A DNA stretch of 64,000 nucleotides from Gillisia lutea. GTDB lineage: Bacteria; Bacteroidota; Bacteroidia; Flavobacteriales; Flavobacteriaceae. Location of the stretch: contig NZ_JAKGTH010000006.1 of NCBI RefSeq assembly GCF_021568705.1, positions 186,001-250,000 of the forward strand. Reading direction: 5' to 3'. The translations under genes were made by a program, and so were the position numbers. The notes under the pieces were generated by a model. It had not been told where the DNA came from, made no database searches, and saw only the letters and a program-made list of their open reading frames with translations. Of this stretch, positions 26,819 through 36,258 are shown piece by piece (positions within the stretch are counted from its first letter, which is position 1; each line of letters opens with the position of its first letter).

Positions 26819-29329
26819 TTATTTACTAGTTATGTTTATATTTTTATTTTCTAATCCTTTCCCGGAAACGGTTAAATAAATCGCTCCTGGAACTTCGTTG
26901 GACTGTAATATTACCAGGCACTTTCCGTTTAAAGCTTTGTGAGTATTGCCTTTAAATGACTCGTGATTGGTTGGATCACCACTGGCAACCCCTACTATCT
27001 TAGCTTCTCCTTCTACTGAAAACTCCAGTTGATTATTAGCCGTTGGCACAAAATTTCCATTCTCATCTACTATATCCACAGTAACAAAAGAAAGATCTTT
27101 TCCATCTGCATTTATAACCTCCCTATCAGCTGTTAGTTTTAAGGTTGAAGGTTTACCGGCTGTTTTAATCAGCTTTTCCAAGACTACTTCGCCATCCTTT
27201 CTGGATACGGCCTTAAGTATTCCTGGCTGGAAAGGAATTCTCCACATTACATGAAGTTGATCTCCTTCTTTTTTTCGAGTTCCCTGTGATTTTCCGTTTA
27301 CAAATAACTCCACCTCATCAGCATGATTATAATATGCCCATACGTCTACAGTTTGGTCAGGATTCCAGTTCCAGTGGGGTAAAATATGCAGAACATCTTT
27401 TTGGGTCCATTCACTTTGATACATATAATAGACATCCTTGGGAAATCCAGCCAGGTCCACTATGCCGAAATAAGAGCTGCGCGATGGCCAGGTATAGGGT
27501 GTTGGTTCGCCTATATAATCAAATCCTGTCCAGATAAACATTCCAGATAAAAAATCATTTTCCTTTATAATCTTCCAGCTAGTTTCATGCAAAGAACCCC
27601 ATGGAACTCTTACCTGATCGAAAGCTGAAATAGTATGATCCGGATTTCCGCCATCAAAAGGTATATCCCACCGCACCGGCCATATTTTTAAGGTATCTGA
27701 AGGAAACTCGTAATAACCCCGAGTTTGTAATCCTGAAGTAGTTTCCGTAGCAATAAAGGCTGTTTTAGGAAAATTCTTTTGATGGTATTCATAGGTTTGG
27801 TGCGCATAATTGTAACCAATAATATCCAGTTCACCCGAAGCTGCTATAGGGTTTTTATTAACCTTGGCGGCGTCAAACTGGGTGGTAATATCAGCTTCTG
27901 GCATATTTACCGGGGGATTCATAGCTACGGTCACGGGTCTTGTGGTATCCAGCTTGCTCACAATAGATTTAAGTTCTTTGGTGGTCCTTACCCCCTCATC
28001 TTCCCATTGTTCCTGGATTTCATTACCAACGCTCCAGATGAAAATACTGGGATGATTACGATCACGAAGGATAAAATCTTTAAGGTCCTTTTCATGCCAT
28101 TTCCTCCAGTTACTGGCATAATCAAATTCGGTTTTAGAATTATTCCACATATCATAGGATTCATCCATTACTATAAATCCCATCTGGTCACATAAATCTA
28201 AAAGTTCGGGTGCAGGGGGATTATGAGCGGTCCTAATCCCGTTAACTCCCATTTCTTTCATGATCTGTAACTGGCGTTCAATGGCTCTGGTATTTACAGC
28301 AGTCCCTAGAGGTCCCAAATCATGGTGCAGACACACCCCTTTAATTTTCACCTGTTTTTCATTCAGAATAAATCCTTTATCCAGATCGAATTTAAAAGTC
28401 CTTATACCAAAAGGGGTGCTATATGAATCTACGATCTCACCATCTAAAAGAATATCTGTTTTAGCAACGTACAGATTAGGATTCTCCACAGACCAAAGCG
28501 CCGGGTTTTCTATAATTAGTTGCTGGGTAAGTATTTTCTTTTCGTTGCTATTGATATCTATTGAAGTTGTGCTCGAGCGAATTACAGTACCCTCATGTAA
28601 AATACTTGTATTTACTACTGCATCTCTGGCACGGGAATATTCATTTTCAAGCCTTAACTCAATCACAACTTCAGCTGAATCCTGAGATACATTGGGAGTA
28701 GTAATAAAGGTTCCCCAATTTGATACATGTAACTTATCAAGCTTCTTCAGCCAGACATGTCTGTAAATCCCGGAACCCGAATACCATCTTGAATTAGGCT
28801 GTTTTGAATTATCTACCTTTACCAGAAGTTCATTCTCCCGGCCAATCTTCAAATACGGTGTGAGATCATATTCGAAAGAAATGTATCCGTTAGGACGTTT
28901 TCCCAGGTAATTCCCATTAACCCATACTTCACTATCCATATATACTCCATCAAACTGTATAAAAGTCATTTTTGAAGTATCTTCAACTGTAAACTTTTTC
29001 TTATACCAGCCTAAACCTCCCGGCAGATATCCTCCTCCAAGACCCGCTGGATTATCTTTGTTGAACTCTCCTTCAATACTCCAGTCATGGGGCAGGTTTA
29101 AAATTCGCCAATTCTCAGACTGTACTGCACTTAGCGAATCCCCTAAAAAGAACTGCCAATTCTTATCAAAGGATATTTTACGAACATCATCTGCAGACTG
29201 TGACCAGCTTAGATTACATGAATAGAATACTGAAAACAGCAATGAAAATAACAGGGCTTTATTTAGCGTAAAGTATTTCACAGAGAGTATGGCTTTATAG
29301 AAAAGACAGGAAGTGGTGAAAATTACCAC
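26819..29329 (-). CDS. GH2 beta-galactosidase-like enzyme
   Basis: The 836-residue protein has the GH2 order: sugar-binding jelly roll (LNLPHDWSIEGEFNKDNPAGLGGGYLPGGLGWY), Ig-like domain, catalytic barrel (VKIKGVCLHHDLGPLG), and two C-terminal Ig-like domains. The acid/base is Glu437 (SVGNEIQEQW) and the nucleophile Glu529 (ATETTSG), counted from the ATG at 29329. A GTG at 29281 would give a cleaner lipoprotein signal (FSVFYSC) and may be the true start. Beta-galactosidase activity on the galactose of xyloglucan side chains fits the context, but GH2 also includes glucuronidases and mannosidases, so the sugar is inferred. Confidence 0.88.
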   Translation of the reverse strand: MVIFTTSCLFYKAILSVKYFTLNKALLFSLLFSVFYSCNLSWSQSADDVRKISFDKNWQFFLGDSLSAVQSENWRILNLPHDWSIEGEFNKDNPAGLGGGYLPGGLGWYKKKFTVEDTSKMTFIQFDGVYMDSEVWVNGNYLGKRPNGYISFEYDLTPYLKIGRENELLVKVDNSKQPNSRWYSGSGIYRHVWLKKLDKLHVSNWGTFITTPNVSQDSAEVVIELRLENEYSRARDAVVNTSILHEGTVIRSSTTSIDINSNEKKILTQQLIIENPALWSVENPNLYVAKTDILLDGEIVDSYSTPFGIRTFKFDLDKGFILNEKQVKIKGVCLHHDLGPLGTAVNTRAIERQLQIMKEMGVNGIRTAHNPPAPELLDLCDQMGFIVMDESYDMWNNSKTEFDYASNWRKWHEKDLKDFILRDRNHPSIFIWSVGNEIQEQWEDEGVRTTKELKSIVSKLDTTRPVTVAMNPPVNMPEADITTQFDAAKVNKNPIAASGELDIIGYNYAHQTYEYHQKNFPKTAFIATETTSGLQTRGYYEFPSDTLKIWPVRWDIPFDGGNPDHTISAFDQVRVPWGSLHETSWKIIKENDFLSGMFIWTGFDYIGEPTPYTWPSRSSYFGIVDLAGFPKDVYYMYQSEWTQKDVLHILPHWNWNPDQTVDVWAYYNHADEVELFVNGKSQGTRKKEGDQLHVMWRIPFQPGILKAVSRKDGEVVLEKLIKTAGKPSTLKLTADREVINADGKDLSFVTVDIVDENGNFVPTANNQLEFSVEGEAKIVGVASGDPTNHESFKGNTHKALNGKCLVILQSNEVPGAIYLTVSGKGLENKNINITSK

Positions 29330-29371
29330 CTCCCATCTGTTAGAATTAAATATATGATTCAGTTCTTAAAA

Positions 29372-31231
29372 TTACTGCATTATGATGCTGTCTATAGTAG
29401 CAGAAACCGCAGTCATATCAGTAATATCAGCTGCTAAGCCAACAACATCTATGACAAACACAATAGTACCTTCTGCCGCGCTTGGGGCATCATAACTTAG
29501 GGTATAAGTACCGTTGCCATTTACGCTTATAGTATTACCATCACCGTTGGGCGCCCAATCAGCATCAGCAAAGTATATTTTGGCATCGTAGTTTCCTGCT
29601 GCACCTGCATTAAGGTCTAGACCGCTTAAGGTGAAGGTCACTTCTATTGAATTACTGAAAGAAATATCAGATGTATTTAAACCGGGATCTCCAAAACTAG
29701 CACCATATTCATTATACAACTCTAATCGCAGGTTACCGTTGGCTTCAATATCTCCTGTTACCAGCTTGGAGTTATCAAAATCTACTGAAACAGGCCCTGA
29801 GTTTCCTCCGCCGTCTCCACCACCACCCGGGGCGTTACCCAGGATATAATGAAATACCAACCATTCGTCAGTTTCAGAATTATAACTTGTTCCCAACCAT
29901 AAGCCTCTCGTTGCAAAATCATCATAAGCCTTTACTACTTTTATAGTATTAGTCGTCGGGCTCAGCCAGTGGCCATCTACTCCTAACAGGCTAGCGCCTG
30001 CATCTAGAATAATTTCATTAGTTTCTTCATTGATACTGAAAGAACCTGAAGTTTCAATCCCATTTTGATACTTGGTGTAGGTCATTCCATTCCATTGATC
30101 AAACCGTATCCAGGAATCTTCAGCTAACGAATCCCAATCAGCATTCCATCCCCAGTCTCGGGAGCTATCTGAACTTTCTGTCCATCCCGTTCCTGAAGCT
30201 AACCAGTCTACAGGGTTCCCTGAGCCATCCAATTGCCATATTCTGCCAGAAGATGGTCCTCCAGTTAATATTTGAAGTAGTTCTCCCGGTTCAAAGCTTG
30301 GGTCAAAACCTTCATCTACCTCAGGTTCTGTTTCATCCGGAACCCAGTTATCGGAATATTCTTTAGAAATAAAATTATAAACAAGCATGGCTGCACCGTC
30401 ACAATCATCTTTTCTCAATACACCTAGCTGCATAGTATCTTCAGTTAAAGAAAACACCCTGATATCTCCCCAATTAGATACACAGGCATCATTACTTTCC
30501 TGATGTAATAGTGCCACATCATTTAAGGTTAGAGTATGTTGATCTTTATCGAGGAAATAAGTTCCAGATTGTTCTCCAAGGTTAGGCAACATTAAGTGGT
30601 TTGCAGTCACAAAAGGTCCGCCTTCCAAGCTAAAGGTCATAGAGCCATAATTTCCAACTGCTGCTATCCATTGATTACCTGCCCAATCGGGACTCCAGTT
30701 CCAACAGTCATCCCCATAACACCCGGCATCACCGCCTTCCAGCCAGCCATTATCAGTCCCATAGAAATACATAGGTCCGGCAAAATATTTAGATACGCCG
30801 TTTTCGTCCAGATCAAGATACCATGTCTTAGATTCACCCACTCCACCGGAAAGGGCTGTCCACAATGGATCGTTCACGTAATTAAGATTATCATCTGTAA
30901 CTTCAACAATTGTTGGTTCAAGGTTTACTACCCCACCTGGAGTAATTACACTAAGACCAATGCTATACTCTCCTTTAAAAGCATATCGTACTGTATCTGT
31001 CATTTTAGTAGATCTCCCGGTGCCATAATTCCAAACAGGTGTTGCTTTGTTTGTATTGAATTTGAGTATAACCGTATTTCCTCCCGGATCAAGGTTATAA
31101 TCCTGGATTATCTCATATTGAATATCTGATGGATCAATTTTATCGCCAAGTGAATATTCTTCCTTCTGGCACGAAGTAAAAGCCACCATGGCCAGAATTA
31201 GCACCGAAATAATTATTTTTAGATTCTTCAT
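29372..31231 (-). CDS. Putative surface glycan-binding lipoprotein with duplicated domain
   Basis: I do not recognise this 619-residue protein as a named family. It has a lipoprotein signal (MVAFTSC), a PKD-like domain at about 35-110 (PVWNYGTGRSTKMTDTVRYAFKGEYSIGL), and then two related units. Unit one (about 130-290) has WNWSPDWAGNQWI, SGTYFLDKDQHTLTL and GDIRVFSLTEDTMQLGV; unit two (about 325-465) has WGWNADWDSLAEDSWI, SGSFSINEETNEIIL and a similar end. A Gly-rich linker (PGGGGDGGGNSG) leads to a carbohydrate-module-like beta domain at about 480-619. Its position right after SusD is that of surface glycan-binding proteins, which I infer as its role. Many tryptophans fit sugar stacking. Confidence 0.7.
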   Translation of the reverse strand: MKNLKIIISVLILAMVAFTSCQKEEYSLGDKIDPSDIQYEIIQDYNLDPGGNTVILKFNTNKATPVWNYGTGRSTKMTDTVRYAFKGEYSIGLSVITPGGVVNLEPTIVEVTDDNLNYVNDPLWTALSGGVGESKTWYLDLDENGVSKYFAGPMYFYGTDNGWLEGGDAGCYGDDCWNWSPDWAGNQWIAAVGNYGSMTFSLEGGPFVTANHLMLPNLGEQSGTYFLDKDQHTLTLNDVALLHQESNDACVSNWGDIRVFSLTEDTMQLGVLRKDDCDGAAMLVYNFISKEYSDNWVPDETEPEVDEGFDPSFEPGELLQILTGGPSSGRIWQLDGSGNPVDWLASGTGWTESSDSSRDWGWNADWDSLAEDSWIRFDQWNGMTYTKYQNGIETSGSFSINEETNEIILDAGASLLGVDGHWLSPTTNTIKVVKAYDDFATRGLWLGTSYNSETDEWLVFHYILGNAPGGGGDGGGNSGPVSVDFDNSKLVTGDIEANGNLRLELYNEYGASFGDPGLNTSDISFSNSIEVTFTLSGLDLNAGAAGNYDAKIYFADADWAPNGDGNTISVNGNGTYTLSYDAPSAAEGTIVFVIDVVGLAADITDMTAVSATIDSIIMQ

Positions 31232-31253
31232 AACTAATGCCTTTTAAATTTTT

Positions 31254-32837
31254 CTACCAACCCGGATTTTGAACCAGGACACCATTAGACAATGTGATTT
31301 GATTACTAGGTATCTGTTGAAGTCCTCCTGTAGTAGTTATATTAGACTCTGAAATTGTTTTGGTAGTCTCAACTCCCCCATTAAGCAACGTAGTACTTGT
31401 GGCTATTTCGGAAGCTGCTGCACTCACCCCTCTTCTTAAAAGATCCCAGTAACGAATCCCCTCCAGGGCAAACTCCAAACGTCTTTCTTCTTGAATATTT
31501 TCCAGATTTACTGTTCTTTGTGAGTAACTATCCCCATATGCTCGCTGACGCACCTCATCAAAATATGTCTGAGCACTTGGACTTCCCAGTTCAGCAGCCA
31601 TTAGGAGAACATCTGAATATCTTATTGCATAAAAATCCTGAAACTGCCCGATTTGAAAATCAACTCCTCCCAGTTCAGTAACTAAACTGTTACCTTCTTC
31701 ATTTATCATTGGAGTATATTTTTTAGTATAATATCCCGTGTACTCTCTTTGATTTTCTATTTTATCAAAAGGAATTTCTTCTTCATCGATGGCTATGATA
31801 GAAGCTTCCCTTCGGGTATCTCCATCATCAAAAGCATCATAAATTTTAGGATTAACAGTGATCCCCCAGCCACTTCCATAAGGATAATGAGAAAATTCTC
31901 TTATGCCCAGCATAACCAGCCAATGATTTCCATCGGTATTACCGTTATAATCACTGGTAAAAGTATACTTCACAGAAAAAACGATCTCCTCGTTATTCTC
32001 GCCTGCAAAATCATCTATGGAAGCCGCCGGCCATAGATTTGCAAATTCAGGAACCAACGCATGACCGCTATTTGCTATTACATCTTCAAGATGAGCCAGA
32101 GCCTGACTTTTGTCTACCATTCCCACAAGATCTGAAGCACCATAATACCCAGTGTAATAAAGATAAACCCGTCCCAGAAGCGATTTTGCCGCCCATTTGG
32201 TTATTCTACCCGCCTCTACCTGGCTGTATCCAACACTTTCTAAGTTCTCTGCTGCAAAGCTTAGATCTTCAGCTATTACTTTATATACCTCCTCCGGGGA
32301 TGCCTGCGGAATATTTTCAGTAGAAGCTTCAGTTAATAATGGAATATTCCCCCATAGCTTTACCATTTGGAAATACAGATAGGCTCGTATGGTTCTGGCT
32401 TCCGATTCGTAAGTAGATCTAAGTTCTTCATTACCTTCCCAATTGATCTGATCCATTTTATTGATAAGAATATTACAGCGATAGATGCCTTTATAATATG
32501 CACTCCATAAATTTTCATATAGATTTTGATCTGAAGGCGATCTGTTTATATCAAATTCATCCACAGCCTGAATTCCATATCCATCAGCATTTCCGGTTCC
32601 TCCAAAAAAATCATCTGATAATATCATACTTGCCACAGGATAGCTTAATCCCGATATACCGGTTGCTACCTGCATTCCATCATAACAACCTACAAGGGCA
32701 GAATATGCATCTTCAGGAGTATTATAAAAATTTGCATCTGTGACTTCAGTTACCGGTTCTGCATCTAAAAAATCTTTAGAACAGGCCGTGGTTAATAAAA
32801 CTGAAGCTATTAAGAAATAAATATTTAATTTTTTCAT
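31254..32837 (-). CDS. susD: SusD/RagB-family outer membrane glycan-binding lipoprotein
   Basis: SusD-like proteins form a lid over the SusC transporter and capture oligosaccharides on the cell surface. This 527-residue member has a lipoprotein signal (LLTTACSKDFLD) and the family sequence: FYNTPEDAYSALVGCYDGM, ESEARTIRAYLYFQMVKLWGNIPLL, TKWAAKSLLGRVYLYYTGYYG, and the C-terminal RRLEFALEGIRYWDLLRRG. It lies 10 bases behind the SusC gene and in front of the putative surface glycan-binding protein. It is full length. Confidence 0.96.
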   Translation of the reverse strand: MKKLNIYFLIASVLLTTACSKDFLDAEPVTEVTDANFYNTPEDAYSALVGCYDGMQVATGISGLSYPVASMILSDDFFGGTGNADGYGIQAVDEFDINRSPSDQNLYENLWSAYYKGIYRCNILINKMDQINWEGNEELRSTYESEARTIRAYLYFQMVKLWGNIPLLTEASTENIPQASPEEVYKVIAEDLSFAAENLESVGYSQVEAGRITKWAAKSLLGRVYLYYTGYYGASDLVGMVDKSQALAHLEDVIANSGHALVPEFANLWPAASIDDFAGENNEEIVFSVKYTFTSDYNGNTDGNHWLVMLGIREFSHYPYGSGWGITVNPKIYDAFDDGDTRREASIIAIDEEEIPFDKIENQREYTGYYTKKYTPMINEEGNSLVTELGGVDFQIGQFQDFYAIRYSDVLLMAAELGSPSAQTYFDEVRQRAYGDSYSQRTVNLENIQEERRLEFALEGIRYWDLLRRGVSAAASEIATSTTLLNGGVETTKTISESNITTTGGLQQIPSNQITLSNGVLVQNPGW

Positions 32838-32847
32838 ATTGTATTTT

Positions 32848-35800
32848 TTAGAATGTCACATTTAAACCTACCAGGAATGTTCTTGGTCTGGGATAGTACC
32901 CCAGGTCTACACCTGAAGAGAACGAATAAGTATCGGTTGATATCCCGTAACCCACTTCTGGGTCCATGCCATTGTATTCAGTAAAAGTGTATAGATTCTG
33001 ACCTGAAAAATAGAGTCTGAACTTCTGAAATTCCACATTTTTCAAAAGTTTAGCAAAATCGTAACCAAGCGTTATATTACTCAACCTTAAGAAATCACCA
33101 TCCTGCACATATAGATCTGAAAAGTTGGTGTAATTTCTATTATCTAAAGTAACTCTGGGATGAGAATTGGTTGAACCGGGACCGGTCCATCTTTCAAAAA
33201 CCGCTGTGGTATAATTCGCAAACTGGCTTGACTGATTTCTGTAAGACTGTACTAATTGATTTCCAGCCACTCCATTGGCCAGTAAAGAAAAATCCAGTCC
33301 TTTAAAATCGAAAGCGAGGTTGATTCCGTAAGTAAGGTCGGGATTGGGATCACCTATATCAGTTTTATCAAGATCATTTATAATCCCATCACTATTCTGA
33401 TCTATAAAAATCACATCTCCCGGGCGGGCATTGGGTTGTATTCGCTGCCCGTTCGCTGTGTAATTATTAATCTCTTCCTGATTTTGAAATACTCCTCCCG
33501 TTTTATACCCCCAGAAGTAGCCCAGGGGATAGCCTGTTTCAGCTCGGTAAAATTCAGGAGAATTATCAAAAAGCTGGTTGGTTTCCCCATGAATAATCCC
33601 ATCTTCAGTAGGAATATTACCTACTTCATTTTTATTATAAGCTCCATTTACACTGATGTTGAAGTTAAAATCACCAATGCTTTCATTATACCCTACTACT
33701 AATTCTACCCCTCTATTCTTTACATCACCACCATTAATAAATGGCGCATCTGCTCCGGCTGTGGCCAGGATTGGAGCTCTAATTAACCAGTCTTTATTGG
33801 TCTTTTCGTATAGATCAAGATTTAAAGACAGCCTGTTTTCAAAGAATCTGGCATCTAATCCAATATTGAGCTGCTCAGATATTTCCCATTTTAGGTCCGG
33901 ATTTGCCAGCCTGCTTGGGTAAGCACCCGGGGTTAAAACTCCTTCGGTATTTCCAAAAATATAGTTGGTATTGGCAAATGTTACAGGAGCCAGGAACTGA
34001 AACGCTCCCGCATTCTGGTTACCCACCTGTCCCCAACTGGCTCTTAGTTTTAAAAAGCTAAGGGTTTCTGAATCATTTAAAAAATCTTCTTCAGTTATCA
34101 CCCAACCAGCAGATACGGAGGGAAAGTATCCCCAACGATTACCTTCAGCAAAATTTGAAGACCCATCTGCCCGGAATGTGGTATTAAACAAATACTTGTC
34201 CTGATAAGAATAATTCAACCTGCCAAAATATGACATCCGTTTATTTTCATAATTTGGCCCTCCTTCTGCGCCTATAAGATTACCTTCTGAATTAAGTGCA
34301 TTGTCCAGCCACGCATGCTCAAGATCATTAAAAATAAGATCTACATTATTCCCACTTATATAAGTTCCCTGGAAGCTATAGGAGGAAGTACCCGCCATAA
34401 CTTCAAATTGGTGATCCTCGGCAATATCGAAATTGTAAGTAAGCAAGTTGTCCCAGAGCAAGGAATAGCCTTTACTTTGGGATTGGTATACCCGGTCACG
34501 ATCTCGGAAAGCATAAATAGAAAGCCTGTATATGGGCTCATATGAGTGCCCGCCATTGGCATAATAGTCCAGTCCAAGACTGGTTCGGAATTTCAGATTA
34601 TCAAGAATCTTAAGTTCAGCATAGACATTTCCCAGTAACTTCTGGGAATCATTTTCGTTCTGGTTATTAATTATCATACTTGCGTAAGGATTGCTCCATC
34701 CGGAAAGCCACGGAGCTGAGTCATTACTGGTATCATAGAAATTTCCCTGTGCATCGTAAAAAGGAAGTAAAGGCGGAGTATTAAAAGCTCCTCTTAAACT
34801 GTTATTGTACTGGTTTCCCACCGCGATTCCACTATTCTTCGTATAGGCAAAACTCAGGTTTTCCCCGAAAGTAAGACGATCACCAAACATCTCATGTTCA
34901 GAATTAAACCTGAAATTATAACGCTCATAGTTGGATTTACTTTCTCCTCCAACAATCCCTTCTTCCTGCGTATAAGAAAGCGAAGAAGAAAAGGTGGAAG
35001 TTTCTCCGCCTCCTGCAAAACCAAGAGTATAGTTCTGGGTAACGGCGTCATCTACAAACATTCTTTCAACCCAATCTTCACCGGTACCAATTTCAGCAAT
35101 GTCTTCAGCATCGAAAAATACAGAACTGCCAGAATTTAGAGCAGCTTCGTTCATAATAATTGCATACTCTTCGGAATTCAGCATATCAATAGGGTCTGCT
35201 ACATTTTGAAATCCGTAATAGGAATCAAAGCTTAGCCGTGAAGAATTCTTCCTCCCGCCCTTGGTTGTCACTAAAACAACACCATTGGAAGCCTGGGAGC
35301 CATATATTGCAGCAGAGGCGGCATCTTTTAAAATAGAGATAGATTCAATATCGGAATTATTAAGATAAGAAATATCACCGGTAAGAACTCCATCCACTAC
35401 ATACAAAGGAGAATTATTGCCGGTTGATCCTAATCCCCTAATTACTACATCTAAACCTGTACCCGGCTGCCCTGAGTTTGATGTGATTTGAACCCCGGCA
35501 GTTTGTCCTTGTAACGCCTGTAACGCATTGGTCGTACTTTGGTTTTGAAGAGCTTGCCCATCAATCTGAATATTTGCCCCGGTAACCAGCGCTTTTCTCT
35601 GAGTCCCATACCCAACCACGATAACTTCATCGAGTGCAGAAGCAGAGGTTGCAAGACTTACGTTTAATTGAGTTTGTCCATTAAGAGAAATTGTTTTGGT
35701 TTCAAATCCCATAAAACTAAAAACCAGAATGGCATCTTTAGACACTGAAATTTCATAATTCCCGTCAAAATCGGTAACTGCTCCATTAGTAGTTCCTTGG

Positions 35801-35961
35801 ACCATGACGGTTACCCCGGGCAATGGTAAGTTATCCTCCTGAGAAGTAACGGTTCCCCTTACCTGATTCTGAGCAAACACGTTCAACAAGGTAAATAGAA
35901 ATAAAATAGAAAACAGAAAAGAAGTTTTTCGACTCGATTTTTTTGAAGTAGTGCTAATCAT
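32848..35961 (-). CDS. susC: SusC/RagA-family TonB-dependent transporter
   Basis: This 1037-residue outer membrane protein imports oligosaccharides using TonB energy. It has a signal peptide ending near NVFAQ, a carboxypeptidase-regulatory-like domain at about 33-110 (VRGTVTSQEDNLPLPGVTVMVQGTTNGAVTDFDGNY), a TonB box region (DEVIVVGYGTQ), a plug domain (IRGLGSTGNNSPLYVVDGV and ILKDAASAAIYGSQASNGVV) and a barrel that ends in an aromatic residue (VGLNVTF). It is the first structural gene of the PUL; the 297-base gap upstream should hold the regulated promoter, but I found no perfect TAnnTTTG there. Confidence 0.97.
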   Translation of the reverse strand: MISTTSKKSSRKTSFLFSILFLFTLLNVFAQNQVRGTVTSQEDNLPLPGVTVMVQGTTNGAVTDFDGNYEISVSKDAILVFSFMGFETKTISLNGQTQLNVSLATSASALDEVIVVGYGTQRKALVTGANIQIDGQALQNQSTTNALQALQGQTAGVQITSNSGQPGTGLDVVIRGLGSTGNNSPLYVVDGVLTGDISYLNNSDIESISILKDAASAAIYGSQASNGVVLVTTKGGRKNSSRLSFDSYYGFQNVADPIDMLNSEEYAIIMNEAALNSGSSVFFDAEDIAEIGTGEDWVERMFVDDAVTQNYTLGFAGGGETSTFSSSLSYTQEEGIVGGESKSNYERYNFRFNSEHEMFGDRLTFGENLSFAYTKNSGIAVGNQYNNSLRGAFNTPPLLPFYDAQGNFYDTSNDSAPWLSGWSNPYASMIINNQNENDSQKLLGNVYAELKILDNLKFRTSLGLDYYANGGHSYEPIYRLSIYAFRDRDRVYQSQSKGYSLLWDNLLTYNFDIAEDHQFEVMAGTSSYSFQGTYISGNNVDLIFNDLEHAWLDNALNSEGNLIGAEGGPNYENKRMSYFGRLNYSYQDKYLFNTTFRADGSSNFAEGNRWGYFPSVSAGWVITEEDFLNDSETLSFLKLRASWGQVGNQNAGAFQFLAPVTFANTNYIFGNTEGVLTPGAYPSRLANPDLKWEISEQLNIGLDARFFENRLSLNLDLYEKTNKDWLIRAPILATAGADAPFINGGDVKNRGVELVVGYNESIGDFNFNISVNGAYNKNEVGNIPTEDGIIHGETNQLFDNSPEFYRAETGYPLGYFWGYKTGGVFQNQEEINNYTANGQRIQPNARPGDVIFIDQNSDGIINDLDKTDIGDPNPDLTYGINLAFDFKGLDFSLLANGVAGNQLVQSYRNQSSQFANYTTAVFERWTGPGSTNSHPRVTLDNRNYTNFSDLYVQDGDFLRLSNITLGYDFAKLLKNVEFQKFRLYFSGQNLYTFTEYNGMDPEVGYGISTDTYSFSSGVDLGYYPRPRTFLVGLNVTF

Positions 35962-36258
35962 ACAATGTTAACTTTAGTGATAATTTGACAAATTTCTAAG
36001 TTGAAATATGAACAATTAAAAGAAATGTTCCTTTAATTTATTGATTTCGCATCTCAAACGTTATAGTAAGCCTTGCTAATGTATCAAATCGTTAAAATGA
36101 AGAAGGGACAAAATCGCTTTAATAGGGAACCTTATGTTCACAAGCTCGCATACCAAGCATTAACAGTAGGTGTTGATTTATTAATATTTAATTAACAGTT
36201 GTTTGAGGAGTATTTTGATAGTGATGAGCTGTTAATTTTTGAGTGCATCTGAATTTTT
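35962..36258 (-). promoter_or_regulatory. Intergenic region upstream of susC, likely HTCS-controlled promoter
   Basis: This gap separates the regulator gene from susC. No perfect minus-strand TAnnTTTG element is present; the nearest is TAACGTTTG near 36056-36064, with one extra base. Inducible PUL promoters often deviate and rely on the regulator, so this is the expected binding region, by inference. Confidence 0.35.

Noticed and set aside
27779-28195. 138-codon frame antisense to the GH2 gene
   Set aside because: It covers the catalytic domain of a clear GH2 enzyme and shows no motif of its own.
30596-31129. 177-codon frame antisense to the surface lipoprotein gene
   Set aside because: No start signals or family resemblance. 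The sense gene has a signal peptide and repeated domains, so the antisense frame is a shadow.
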